Shown here in pieces: positions 54,571 through 64,000 of a stretch of 64,000 nt of DNA; positions within the stretch are counted from its first letter, which is position 1; each line of letters begins with the position of its first letter. The DNA is from Dryococelus australis (Eukaryota > Arthropoda > Insecta > Phasmatodea > Phasmatidae): assembly GCA_029891345.1 (NCBI GenBank), contig CM057006.1, forward strand, positions 43,499,056-43,563,055, given 5' to 3'. Made by a program: the position numbers and the translations under genes. The notes below the pieces were generated by a model that saw only the letters and a program-made list of their open reading frames with translations, searched no databases and was not told the DNA's origin.

Positions 54571-55500
54571 CCATCTCCCTTTCACTTCATACCCTTTGTT
54601 ATGGAGCAGTTCAGCTTTTATACGCCTCGCAAATCTTTCTTTCTGTTTTATTTGCTTCTGCTGTGGTGGGACTTGCCTCTTCAGTTGTTTGTATTACCGC
54701 TTATCGTCTCAGCCTAGCGGAAATAGCGGAGAATAGTTTTCTGGAGTCGTATGTGCACGAGTTCTCGAATTCTTCATGCGTGAATGGTAAGTTGGGGCGT
54801 TCATGAATTCGAAACCGAACGGATTGAGAAAGCATTCAAGTCCGTTTAGTACTTGCCTTTATCGCTTCGTCTTTTGACGTGAATACTTCTTTAAATTTGC
54901 AACCATAGTGGGAGGCAATCTAGAAAATCCGATGGCAACAAAATTGGGGGATACAGTATGGCATTGCAGCTCCGAATCTGTCGTCTACATTTAAAATTCA
55001 ATTACACCACTCGATTGCCAAAGGATCAAAGAATATGTTACGTTGAGTGAGGAATGCGAATCATCGCAGGCGTTGAGAATTGGTTGTAATGGGTCGAAGG
55101 GGGCGGGGGGGGGGGGGATAATTTTGAGTTCGTTTCGCGGCGTCTCATAACTTCCGCGTAGTATAACTTTTGACTAGGAGAAGCTACGACGCTCGTTTGA
55201 GTTTCAATCAACATCTTTCGTCAAGATCAATCGATTGCGTGTATAAATACATTTGTGTGGCGTGGTTATGGTGAAATTGTTTGCGTTTAATCCAAAAAAT
55301 TAAGAAAACTTGACAACATTTCGGCCTATACTCGTCAAAAAGTCAAGCCGAAATATGGAAATGTATAAGGTTGGAAAGATCATCTCAAAAGCAATCCAGT
55401 GATACCCATAAAACCCCATATGGTCGAGTGAAGCGGTGCCGGGAACGTAAAATAAAGGCGTTCGAGCGCGTCATCGTAGACGTATTCACGCAAAACAAAC
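54571..55500. other. Unassigned stretch
   Basis: Poly-G run at about 55106-55118. No gene recognised. Confidence 0.35.
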
Positions 55501-55740
55501 GGCTGTGTTCCCAACACAGCCAAACCCAATTTTTAATAATTCGTTCATTAAAAATGATTAAAACACGCGTTTCGAAGATGGTCTTGCCTCCCAAAATTCT
55601 CTTGTAGAATATTCACTTTAATATTGAAGTTCTGAAGATTACCTTTTAGCGGCACATCTGCAATGCAAATTGACATCGCGCTCCGCGACTCCCGCTCTTT
55701 GTACAGAAGAGCGAGCGGTGCATTTGAAATGCAAGAGTAT
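55501..55740. other. Cluster of short hairpins
   Basis: A perfect 9-bp stem (GGCTGTGTT, loop CCC, AACACAGCC) lies at 55501-55521. GCTCTT with AAGAGC around TGTACAG lies near 55693-55711, flanked by related words TGCAATGCAAATTG and TGCATTTGAAATGCAAG. No terminator or RNA family is identified. Confidence 0.35.
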
Positions 55741-57114
55741 TTCGCCCTAAGCACAGAGTAGATAAGTACACAGAGGCCAAACGGGCTTGGCGGTTCCTTT
55801 AAGGTGGGGTACCCATTCTAGGGTTGGCCAAAATGCCGCCAATTTTCAGTAAATTCCACACCACTGCCAAAAAAACTTGGATAATTATGTACCTTTGTTT
55901 GTGTGTAACAAAATTAGACTATTTGTTAAAGTTATTGGTTCTTAATGAAAATTTGTTTATACTTATTAACACCAGTTAAATAAATCAGCGTGTAAGTGTT
56001 TATTCTTATATTTGTTATACGCATACATATTTATGTTTGAAAATGATAAATCAATATTTTGAGAAGCCTGATAATCCCTGTGTTTAGTTGTGAAATTTAA
56101 TGTTTAGGATTCTAAGTGGCCGCACTAGATAATTGAGTACAATATAATAAAAATAACTGTGCTTACAAACACACACATTATAAAATATTATAATAGGGCT
56201 ACATAAAATTGAGTCGCTATAATAAAAAATAGGCCATGCTTGAGACACTATTTTAAGATATTGGACACTGTTGTTCTTGTAAAGGTTTTCGTTCTTATAG
56301 TAAAGTTTAACTGTACGTTATAAACTGCTTCAACATTTAGCGATTTCAGGAAAATTTTCCTACCAAGTGGAAAACACTGGCAAAAACCGGAACGGTTTTA
56401 ACCTGGAATTGACCAGTATTTTCCACACAGAGGGGGAAAACTGTGCCAACCCTGACCCATTCTCGTGTTGGCTCGGCTGCCAGCAGATGGGCAGGTTACA
56501 AGACATAGGTTTACGAACAGTGTTTGCCAACACCCAGGCTGGGAATTTCACTAGGCCACAAGTGGAAACCCACCAGACTCCACGCTAGATGATGAAGATG
56601 CGGTAATGATATTTCGAATAACGACAGCAGTGCAGATACTTTTAATCAAACTGAATATGTATGTATATGTATATATATATATATAACGGTTTTTTTTCTA
56701 ACAAATTTTTTCTAACGCAGTTAAATTTGCGTCAGTGCGCCTTTTATATGATTGTAGTCATGACAAAGCTAACAAAGACAAGGAACAGCAACGACATTGT
56801 GAAAAATTATGTAAGTGTGCTTATGTGCAGTAGGCCTACCATGAATTCATGAGTATCAGTTATAGAAGTCTGCTATAAATATTTATCACTTCACTATATA
56901 CACATTTTAATTATAGAGGTTACGCTCCACTTAATTTTAATCTTAGTTGCCTTCCGGAAGACTGTCAGTCATATTACACCGTCAGTTAAAATTATAAAAT
57001 AAAAACATATTACATGCCGACTGCTCGATACATTTCCCTACTACACGGGAATTAAAAACCCACCAAATCTGGTGGAAAATCCACCGAGTTGGCAATGCTG
57101 TGATGGCGAATGAC
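55741..57114. other. Unassigned 1.4-kb stretch
   Basis: 56340-56588 is less AT-rich and has a 73-codon plus-strand frame (56367-56588) and a 63-codon minus-strand frame over it, neither recognised. The rest is AT-rich. Confidence 0.3.
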
Positions 57115-57559
57115 GTTTGTTGGCGCGCGACTCCATTTTGCTGGCTAGTGTGTTTGAAATATACGGTTCCCCATGAAACTATTGAACATCCGATTAAAGT
57201 ACCATAACAATTATTTCAAGCTTTCAGCCTGAGCACATGGTAGCTTATAGAACTTTTAATGTTGCCTGCACAGCTAGTGATGGCGAAGCAGTTGCCCATG
57301 TAAATCCATGTGCAGTGTTGTTTAGTAAAACGCAAGGAGGAGATCAACTATATGTGTTTTGTCGAACAAATAATTTGAAGCCTTTGACTATGGGAGCAGC
57401 TTGTCACATGATGTTTGTTGGCTAAAGCCTGAAATGTGTTATGGGTTAGAATATAAATTATGTTCGTTCCAGGAATAAAACAAACTCATAGTCATAGTTC
57501 GTTGACTACGTTGGTGGTTTTCGCAAAATTCCTTGTAGTGTTGGGAAAATAGTATTCGG
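57115..57559. other. Unassigned stretch with a 62-codon frame
   Basis: 57155-57175 matches 47430-47455 (a family E-associated block). The frame at 57237-57425 has balanced composition (CAVLFSKTQGGDQLYVF) but no family is recognised. Confidence 0.3.
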
Positions 57560-57900
57560 TAGAAAAATTAATTATTCAGACGAGGCCCATTTCGGAGTAC
57601 CCCAGCATAGCTGAAAACGACTTTTACAAAGCGATGTATCTCGAAATATGCACGTCAGCAGATACGTATAAAACTACTAAAGTGCCCTGCACTTAACCTT
57701 CCTAGAGACTTTCCACCAATAAAATAGCAGGGTCACCGCTGAAAGTCATATAAGTTGCATTCAGTGCGACGAGAACATTGCACGCCGGTTCAAAGCCTTG
57801 CTCTTAGCGGCGATGGCCTGCTTGATACGCGCGGGAGTGTCGCCCTTATCGCTCCCGCGCTTCGAGGTCTCGAACGCGGGGAAAAGCTCCCAGGTAGCCG
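57560..57900 (+). repeat. Family E segment
   Basis: GTGCGACGAGAACATTGCAC near 57765, CTCTTAGCGGCGATGG and CTCCCGCGCTTCGAGGTCTC match 27840-27960. Terminal repeats are not visible; a SINE adjoins on the right. Confidence 0.5.
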
Positions 57901-57904
57901 CGAG

Positions 57905-58084
57905 CCTTGGCATCGAGGTCACGAGAGCCGACGAGGGTGAAACGAGGTGAGTACGAATAAGTGCCGGAATGCGAGGCCGGGGGGAAACGGGAGATCCCCG
58001 AGAAAACCCGCCGACCAGCTGCATCATGCGGCACGATTTCCAACCATGCGAAGATCCGGGAATCGAACCCGGTTCGCCTTAGTG
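57905..58084 (-). mobile_element. tRNA-derived SINE, head truncated
   Basis: The minus strand retains the B box GGTTCGATTCCCGG and the body to about GGCTCTCGTGACCTCGATG, but the A-box half of the head is replaced after 58084. Confidence 0.75.
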
Positions 58085-58156
58085 TGGGCCCCTATCGGAG
58101 TTCGGTGTGTAAGCGGCAGTTTTACCTCTGTATTCTTAGGTTCTCTGTGCCCTTAA

Positions 58157-58797
58157 GCCCCTGTCACACTGTCAGATTTTTCCGTCAAACTGCTTCCAAT
58201 AAGTTTGGTCAAATAAAGTTGGACTGTTAGTGTTATGATGTCATCGAAACGTCATAAACTCCGCCATTTTTGTCTGAGAAAGTTGGATGGCTTCAGTTTC
58301 CATAAAACATTTGAAAATTTGACCGGTTCTAGAATTTATTTGATGTTCGACGGTATCGGCCAATCAGAATCGTGCACGGCGAAAATGGACGTCAAGAAAC
58401 GTACAATAACGAACAATTTCTGGAAACGAAGTAAGTTATGAAGATAATTAATTCATGTAGAAGCTGTCTGGGCATGAATGCTATTTCAAGTGAATATTGG
58501 ACATAATATTTGGAACTCAGAGGCATTTATTTAATTGTACTGGAAACGTATCTTATAAATACAAGTATAATTTAATAAAGAAACGAAAATAAGTTACATT
58601 ATTACTTAAATTTGTTCCTGTAATGGACTGCATGGAAAAACAAAAGCAATGTCTCACTATGAGAATAATTTTTTAAATAATACTTCAAATTAAATTCTGC
58701 CAATAAAAAAGATTTGACAGTGTGGCACATTTTCAAGCACATTCAATTTTATTGTCAAATATAGTTGAAGGCAAAAATTTGATAGTGTGACGTGGGC
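58157..58797 (+). mobile_element. Family H element between TTAA sites
   Basis: 641 bp between TTAA at 58153-58156 and TTAA at 58798-58801. Left end GCCCCTGTCACACTGTCAGA, right end the inverse of GCCCACGTCACACTATCAAA; the terminal repeat extends about 35 bp with mismatches. The TTAA target suggests a piggyBac-type origin (inference). The frame of 68 codons inside is not a transposase. The second copy is cut by the window start. Confidence 0.7.
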
Positions 58798-58799
58798 TT

Positions 58800-59110
58800 A
58801 AAGAGTGCTTCAGTGGCGCGAAATAGCGTCACATTTGGCCAGCCCATTAATTTCGGAGTGATACAGGCATTCAGAAGCGCGTTGGTTCGCCGCGCGCGGT
58901 CCTTTTGTTCAGCCGAGCAGTTCCGATACGAGTGCGGCATAGCAGCACTTCGCGAGTGCCTCCAGTCGCCGCGCTGCTAAAGCGCCCGGAGATAATTGGC
59001 TCGCCAACTCCATTGAAAAGTTTTTAATAGCTCGAGTGTGACGACGCCCGAGCAATAATAATTCCCTGGCGTTCAGCCGCCATTAAGAAGCTCGCACGTC
59101 TTTCTTTTTG
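58800..59110. other. CpG-rich non-repetitive island, candidate regulatory DNA
   Basis: Starts exactly after the family H element. CpG-rich text such as TTCGCCGCGCGCGGTCCTTT near 58887 is followed by ATAATTGGCTCGCCAACTCC near 58992 and CAATAATAATTCCCTGGCG. The mixture of CpG islands and TAAT/ATTA sites is typical of developmental enhancers, but this is inference. Confidence 0.35.
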
Positions 59111-59447
59111 TATTTAAATGGCTGGTTGCCGTTTCAAATAATTACACTTGGCGCGAGAAGTTGCTGCCGAATGGGCTTGATCGAACTTCGCTGTGGCGTT
59201 CAAAGCTGTTCAAAGTCCCAAGATTTTTCTTTATTGGTTTCGAGGCATATTTTACAGTTTTTCGACACGATATCGATAATAACTAAAATACCAAAGCTTT
59301 AAGAGAACTCTAGGACTAATTTTTTTTATCGCAAATATAAGCATTTTAACTTAAAATCTTGATTCGTAAATTTCAAAAAGTTACTTTAAAATGTGATTTC
59401 AGCAAAAGTGATTCTTGGTGTCACTGGAATAGCGTTTATTTATGTAA
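59111..59447. other. Unassigned spacer
   Basis: No recognised feature. Confidence 0.35.
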
Positions 59448-59874
59448 AGGCTGTTCGTCATAAAGTGAGCACTTTCGAAATAAACCTAAACTGCTCTTAC
59501 TCGCATATATTTTAACAGGCGCACTGAGTGACATGCGCCCAGTAAAGTTGGCAAGGATGTAGGGAAAGTAATTCGATATCTTTACGTCGAATAAAAAGTA
59601 TTAGGTAACCATTTGTGGCGAGTAGAATTATTTCTTTCGCTTCCTTTTTTTTTTTTTTTTTTTTTTTTTAAATGCATATAAGTGTAAAAACTACCAGATT
59701 TGTAAAATATTTACTTTTCTAATAAATTCACAGTTTCACTTGACCGACGCATGAATAAATCGATGAGGCTCATGGCAGTGCTGATTTTACATAAGGTGGA
59801 AAATTATACAACATGCATACAAGTAGATCTTAAACAGGGCTTTCAAAAGTGCTTGTTTTACCGTGAAAATCCTA
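59448..59874 (+). mobile_element. Family A MITE, copy 12
   Basis: 427 bp, left end AGGCTGTTCGTCATAAAGTG after GTAA, right end ACCGTGAAAATCC then TATA. The poly-T tract is the longest of the family (about 24 T near 59647-59670). About 13 bp is missing after AAACCTAAA. Confidence 0.8.
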
Positions 59875-61229
59875 TACCATACATACCCTCTCGACTTAAA
59901 ATTTTATTAGAAAGTTTAAATTTTAAATACGGATGGTCTGCAGAACAAATTTCCGAGAAACATTCTTCATGACGTTCAGATAACATGTACTATTATTTTG
60001 AGCTTTATCCTTAAGTATTAGTGTTGTCCGGTTTTGCGATTTGTATACGAAAAATTACCTCATATTGGTGGCTTGCATTCAAAAGAAAATAGATGATTCG
60101 GAAAACGGGGAAAAAAATTGCAAAATTTTTTAAAGGACGTGGAAGTTGTTGAGGCCTTAAAGTTGCCAGGAGATTCAGTAATTCATTTTATCTCGTGCTG
60201 CGGAGATTCGAAAGTAAAATTAAATGCCATTAAAACTTGAAAGTAGTCAAAATGCCATTCGTTTAGAAACGAATTTTTATTTTAATATTTATTTTAATTT
60301 ATATTTATTTTCCTCGCTTTTATGATGGAAGGCTATTTTTTTTTGTGGGTTAGAGAGGTGTTGGCTTACACGCTAAATTAACATAACTTGCAATTCAAAC
60401 ACGACATTAATCGTGGCTTAACCTGCATTCGGACAGGAACATGTGAATCTATTTCGGGGTCAGCACTGATGTACCAGTAGAGCAAGATCAACGCCAATGT
60501 CTTGAAGAAAATGTGTGGCATCAACTTAAGGGTAAGTGGGGTAAGCCTAGCGGTAAGATTTTTTGGATTTTTTGAAGCGGGTGTCGACCGTGTACATACG
60601 ATAGCTGATGGAGAATTAATGATGATATATTGATTGGACCAATACGGGAACGATGTATTTAAATTGTGGCAATATGGTTCATGGATGTGGAGATGTGTAG
60701 AGGGCCAATGACCAATGTATTTGGGCAGCGGACATGTATGTATATGAGTTTGGCCTGAGGTTAATATTTATTTCCATAAATATAAATTTGAGATCCCCTC
60801 CCTCCACCTGAAGTAAATTCCTGGCTACATCCCTGACCTTGGCATCACTAACCTCGGAATTACCTTAAAAAAAATTGAAAATTGAATAATAAACGTTTTC
60901 AGAATTTTCATTTTTTAATATTTTTCGTATATATTTGCTGGTTTTCATGGATTTTTATTCTCAACATTTCGCCTCTCCAAATCGCTAACCCACTCCACAC
61001 TTCACCTACACAGTCCGTACTCCTGAATCAGCAAAACACCTCTACTAATAATGCCATTAGTTGATGTGAATAAGGAAATGCGTGAGAAGTGAAGCTGTAC
61101 CGGATCCTGGAGAAGAAATGTATTTCGTTCGTTAACTGTATGTAACACAGCAACTGTGTGAAAAACTGAAGTAATGCCGAGGGAATTGTCCAAAACTAAA
61201 ACGGTAGTTCAGTGCTTGAGATCGTAATG
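59875..61229. other. Unassigned stretch
   Basis: AT-rich to 60400, mixed after. No recognised gene. Confidence 0.35.
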
Positions 61230-61930
61230 AATCGAGTTGATAGCGAAGGTATGAGGTGGTGAGGCGTAGGAGATGATTTCTGCAGGTGAGCTGATGGCGT
61301 CGGAGAGAAACTGGGGAAGAGGAGATGCCAGAGCTGTTAAATATTTGAAGAGCGGAAGCGCGGAGCTGTTGGACGAAGCTCTGTTCAAGGAACAGTAAAG
61401 AGATCCGCGATGACAAGAAATATAAACAGTCGAGAAGGGGCGTGGAGATATACGGAGGCGGGGTTGAAACCTCTGGCGCACACCAGAAAGAGAAGTCAGA
61501 AACGCGGATGAAATACAATAGCACAGGGTGGAAGTTTATATTGTAAGTGTGTAAAAGACATGGCGTGGAAGAAGGAAGTTCCACTCGACTGGAAAATAAT
61601 AGACTGCGTGGCGCGTGGTTGTGGCAGGATAGATATGTGCGGCAGGAATGTAGAGAGTGGACAAGAGGGAGGCTAGGATGGTGGAAGCAATACGAAGGAA
61701 GCCGAGTATACCAGCAGTGACCAAAAGAGACCGGGTAAGAAATGAAGCTGTACTTGGAAAATAGAAAGCAGGAGTAGGTGGTCCAGATGAATTATGAGAA
61801 TGGGACATGATGAGTCGCGTAAAGCAGTAAGAGAGATCGTATGTGGGAGGAGACCACGACGAATTACGGGGGGATGGAGCACAGTAAGACAGAGTAAGGA
61901 TTAGTGGATTATGGGGTGACAACGAGGCAA
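61230..61930 (+). pseudogene. Decayed non-LTR reverse-transcriptase tail (LINE)
   Basis: On the plus strand one frame from 61657 reads VDKREARMVEAIRRK and then VTKRDRVRNEAVLGK before a stop at 61762. About 45 bp further another frame reads MGHDESRKAVREIVC then GRRPRRITGGW. These match the order found after the reverse transcriptase in many insect LINEs: a TRRDRVRN motif, then a W-GH-R segment, then GRRP-GRP-W. Frame changes and stops show decay. The upstream part, from about 61230, may hold more RT. The longer minus-strand frames (150 and 128 codons) are antisense shadows. Confidence 0.55.
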
Positions 61931-63547
61931 TGGATGCGTTTTATACTCAGCTTGTGATCCATCCGCCTCTTGTAAACAGGTTTGAATCATGATCTTAGTA
62001 CACATTTACACGAAGTGAGACTTGTTTACTCGCTCGAGGTTGTAAGGTAGAATTCCAGAAAATGAAACTGTGCTTCAGTGTAGTTAATTAAAATTTCCAC
62101 CCGCCGAACAGCTGAAATATATTGAATGAGTGTTTTCTCTAGTCAACGTCATTTAATTTTAATAATAAAACGCTGACCACCTGCAGTTCCGATTGCTGGC
62201 ATGCTGTTTGATTTTCCATAATTTTAACGTGTTCTTTTGTAGTTCTAGTAATGCTGGAAGGAACATGCTAAGAGGTTGACTTGTGTCAAATCGTGTTGTA
62301 TGTTTTTAATTGCGTTAGTTAATTGTACCGTAGATTACGAGTGACCTTTTCAGTATCATTTACTGGGGTCTTTTTGTGATGGAGTCGGTAACTTTGTGAG
62401 AAATAATTTTGTACATATTTTTCAAGTTTACCAGTATATCGTTGTGGTGTTTCAGATTTTCAATGTTTAATAGGCACCATTGAACATCTGAAACCTCTTG
62501 TTGAAATTGGGAAAATTTTGGAAATCTACTTCGTAAAAAAAAAATTGTTATATCCACTGCCCTCTTACGAAGTGACTGGAGTTTGCGGTAGTTATCGCCT
62601 TAATTTTCTCTAAAATATTGATTCATAGTATTTTAAGTCGGTATTCTTTATTATTATTGAAACTGAAGCTAAATGCGTATCGTGTGCTTTGTTATGCTTA
62701 CTTATCAGCTTACTCGTCATGATTCATTATAAATTTCGAAAATACAATAGATTGTGGGAACTAAAAACGTGCGATGAATGTATGTATAACATTGTTTTTT
62801 TTTTTTTTGCGGAATCGCTGCCAAAGAGTTTTATTTCTGCAATTATTAAAAAAAAAAAAATTCTTAAGTTTGTTACGTCGATTGGCTACTTTATTACATG
62901 TAAGCACTTTAATAATCCACTTTCGCTGCGTTTCTAATTTTCTGTGATTATTAAATTCCTGGGCTTGGCTTCAAAACATCTTGAAGCCCTGGGTACTAGC
63001 TTAATTAAAACTTCATAATTATAGAACTTTTCACTCTACGAGATATACTTGAAATTGTTTATCTCGACTTCAAAGCATAACTTCCTGGCGCATGCCTTCT
63101 TGTACAAAACAAGTGAACAGTGTGTAACAGGCTTGAGACTACTGAGAAATTAATGTGCACGAGTAGTTTCTACAACCATACAGAAAAATATATTTCCTGG
63201 GAAAAAGGGTAAAAGTTAGAAATCCCCATCTTCGTATGCTTAAAAACAATAAATGCTTGATTTGCATCGTTACTTAAAATTACTGGTCTTGGAAAATGTT
63301 TAATATGAATTTTCTTCGAATAAAAAAATTTCTGAATTGTGTGAGATTTAACATGAGAATTCAGAAAATCAAGGTGCAGATATATTTTCCATCTGTGGCT
63401 TACGTCGGAGGCTTGATAAACAACTCTTAACCGCAGCCTCTGGTACTAAACCAAACAAATCTTAATTTTTTAGAAATTTGGTGTAAATTGTTACTGTCGT
63501 GAAACCCTCGCAAAAGGACAGGACAGGGTGACTGGAAACGTTAAACT
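61931..63547. other. Unassigned AT-rich stretch
   Basis: T and A runs near 62794 and 62848. No recognised gene or repeat. Confidence 0.4.
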
Positions 63548-63930
63548 AGTCTATTCGCAATACCTTTACACCAAATGAATAAAACATTCAACAATACATC
63601 CCGTATGTGTTTTTTCTTCCTAAATATTGTCTTCTGGTTTAATTACTTGCGCTTACTTGAAAAATCGAACTTTTACTTAGATGTCATCAATTAACTATAA
63701 TATTTCATTTTTAATTAATATGACTCAAAACAGAGAGAAAATAGTTGTGTTGGTAGCGCCTAGTAAGAACTAGAATCTTGTTAAAGTGAGTTCGCACGAG
63801 TTCGGTGCGTGGTCCCTTTTGTGTGATTGTCTAGACTTGGTTAAGTAAGATTTGTTCGCATGAGGCGGAGGAATATCCTGGAAGTAGAACTTAAGCAGGG
63901 CTTCTTAAAAGTTGAAAGTGACCAGATATA
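63548..63930 (-). mobile_element. Family C MITE, copy 7, complete
   Basis: Reverse orientation: left TAGTCTATTCGCAATACC, right GCAGGGCTTCTTAAAAGTTG with the terminal AGTGACCAGATATA. CATGAGGCGGAGGAATATCC is the family subterminal block. Confidence 0.75.
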
Positions 63931-64000
63931 GCTGGCGGCGTCGGTGATGACGTCCTTGATTCTGAGGGAGCGTATTGGTCCTCGGGGCGGGCGGCGGCGG
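63931..64000. other. G+C-rich sequence at the window end
   Basis: Ends in GGGGCGGGCGGCGGCGG, possibly the start of another CpG-rich island that continues outside the window. Confidence 0.3.

Noticed and set aside
54344..54736. 130-codon plus-strand frame with a hydrophobic C-terminal part
   Set aside because: It reads through a decayed SINE body and a C run.
61132..61584. 150-codon minus-strand frame
   Set aside because: It is antisense to broken but recognisable LINE reverse-transcriptase text on the plus strand and has biased Ser/Leu/Phe composition.
61536..61922. 128-codon minus-strand frame
   Set aside because: Same reason: it overlaps the VTKRDRVRN and GRRPRRI plus-strand motifs.

Overview
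The window looks like intergenic or intronic DNA from a large, AT-rich, repeat-dense animal nuclear genome, most likely an arthropod. The grounds are dozens of short inverted-repeat elements, a tRNA-derived SINE family in about ten copies, long AT microsatellites, decayed transposase and LINE reading frames, and no open frame longer than about 185 codons. I cannot name the species. No intact protein-coding gene, rRNA, functional tRNA, CRISPR array or operon is visible. Most short open frames are chance frames or run through repeats.

The dominant component is a clan of non-autonomous DNA elements whose ends read roughly AGGCTGTTCACGGTAAAGTG. Three length classes are called A, B and C here. Family A is about 420 bp (13 copies across the window), family B about 235 bp (3 copies plus one relative near 11.2 kb), and family C about 430 bp (8 copies, mostly from 21 kb onward). 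Many A and B copies lie between TA dinucleotides. A and C share roughly 60-90 bp at both ends but have unrelated interiors.

Other mobile DNA: TTAA-flanked elements at 1-173, 53.86-54.14 kb and 58.16-58.80 kb; small hAT-type elements at 33.2, 33.7, 40.0 and 40.3 kb, two with perfect 8-bp target duplications; a CAAGAGTGGGATGG-ended family at 17.8, 27.2 and 38.2 kb with fragments elsewhere; a 770-bp pair with TACACTG ends and repetitive subterminal DNA at 46.3 and 52.0 kb; a large inverted repeat at 44.46-44.97 kb; a Helitron-like insertion at 30.9-31.7 kb; a possible solo LTR at 4.84-5.59 kb; two copies of a LINE-tail-like repeat at 35.9 and 50.4 kb; and a decayed non-LTR reverse-transcriptase tail at 61.2-61.9 kb.

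Several insertions are nested (SINE in B at 15.4 kb, A in E at 17.8 kb, Helitron in C at 30.7 kb, probably SINE plus the 770-bp element in C at 51.3-52.9 kb), so relative ages can be read off.

Between the repeats lie non-repetitive, G+C- and CpG-richer islands of 0.3-1 kb, at about 6.2-7.2, 10.5-11.05, 18.6-19.2, 23.5-24.1, 34.5-35.1, 41.4-42.0, 49.2-49.7 and 58.8-59.1 kb. They carry no convincing frames and are the best candidates for conserved regulatory DNA of a gene outside the window. All element names (family A, B, C and so on) are labels made for this report, not database names.
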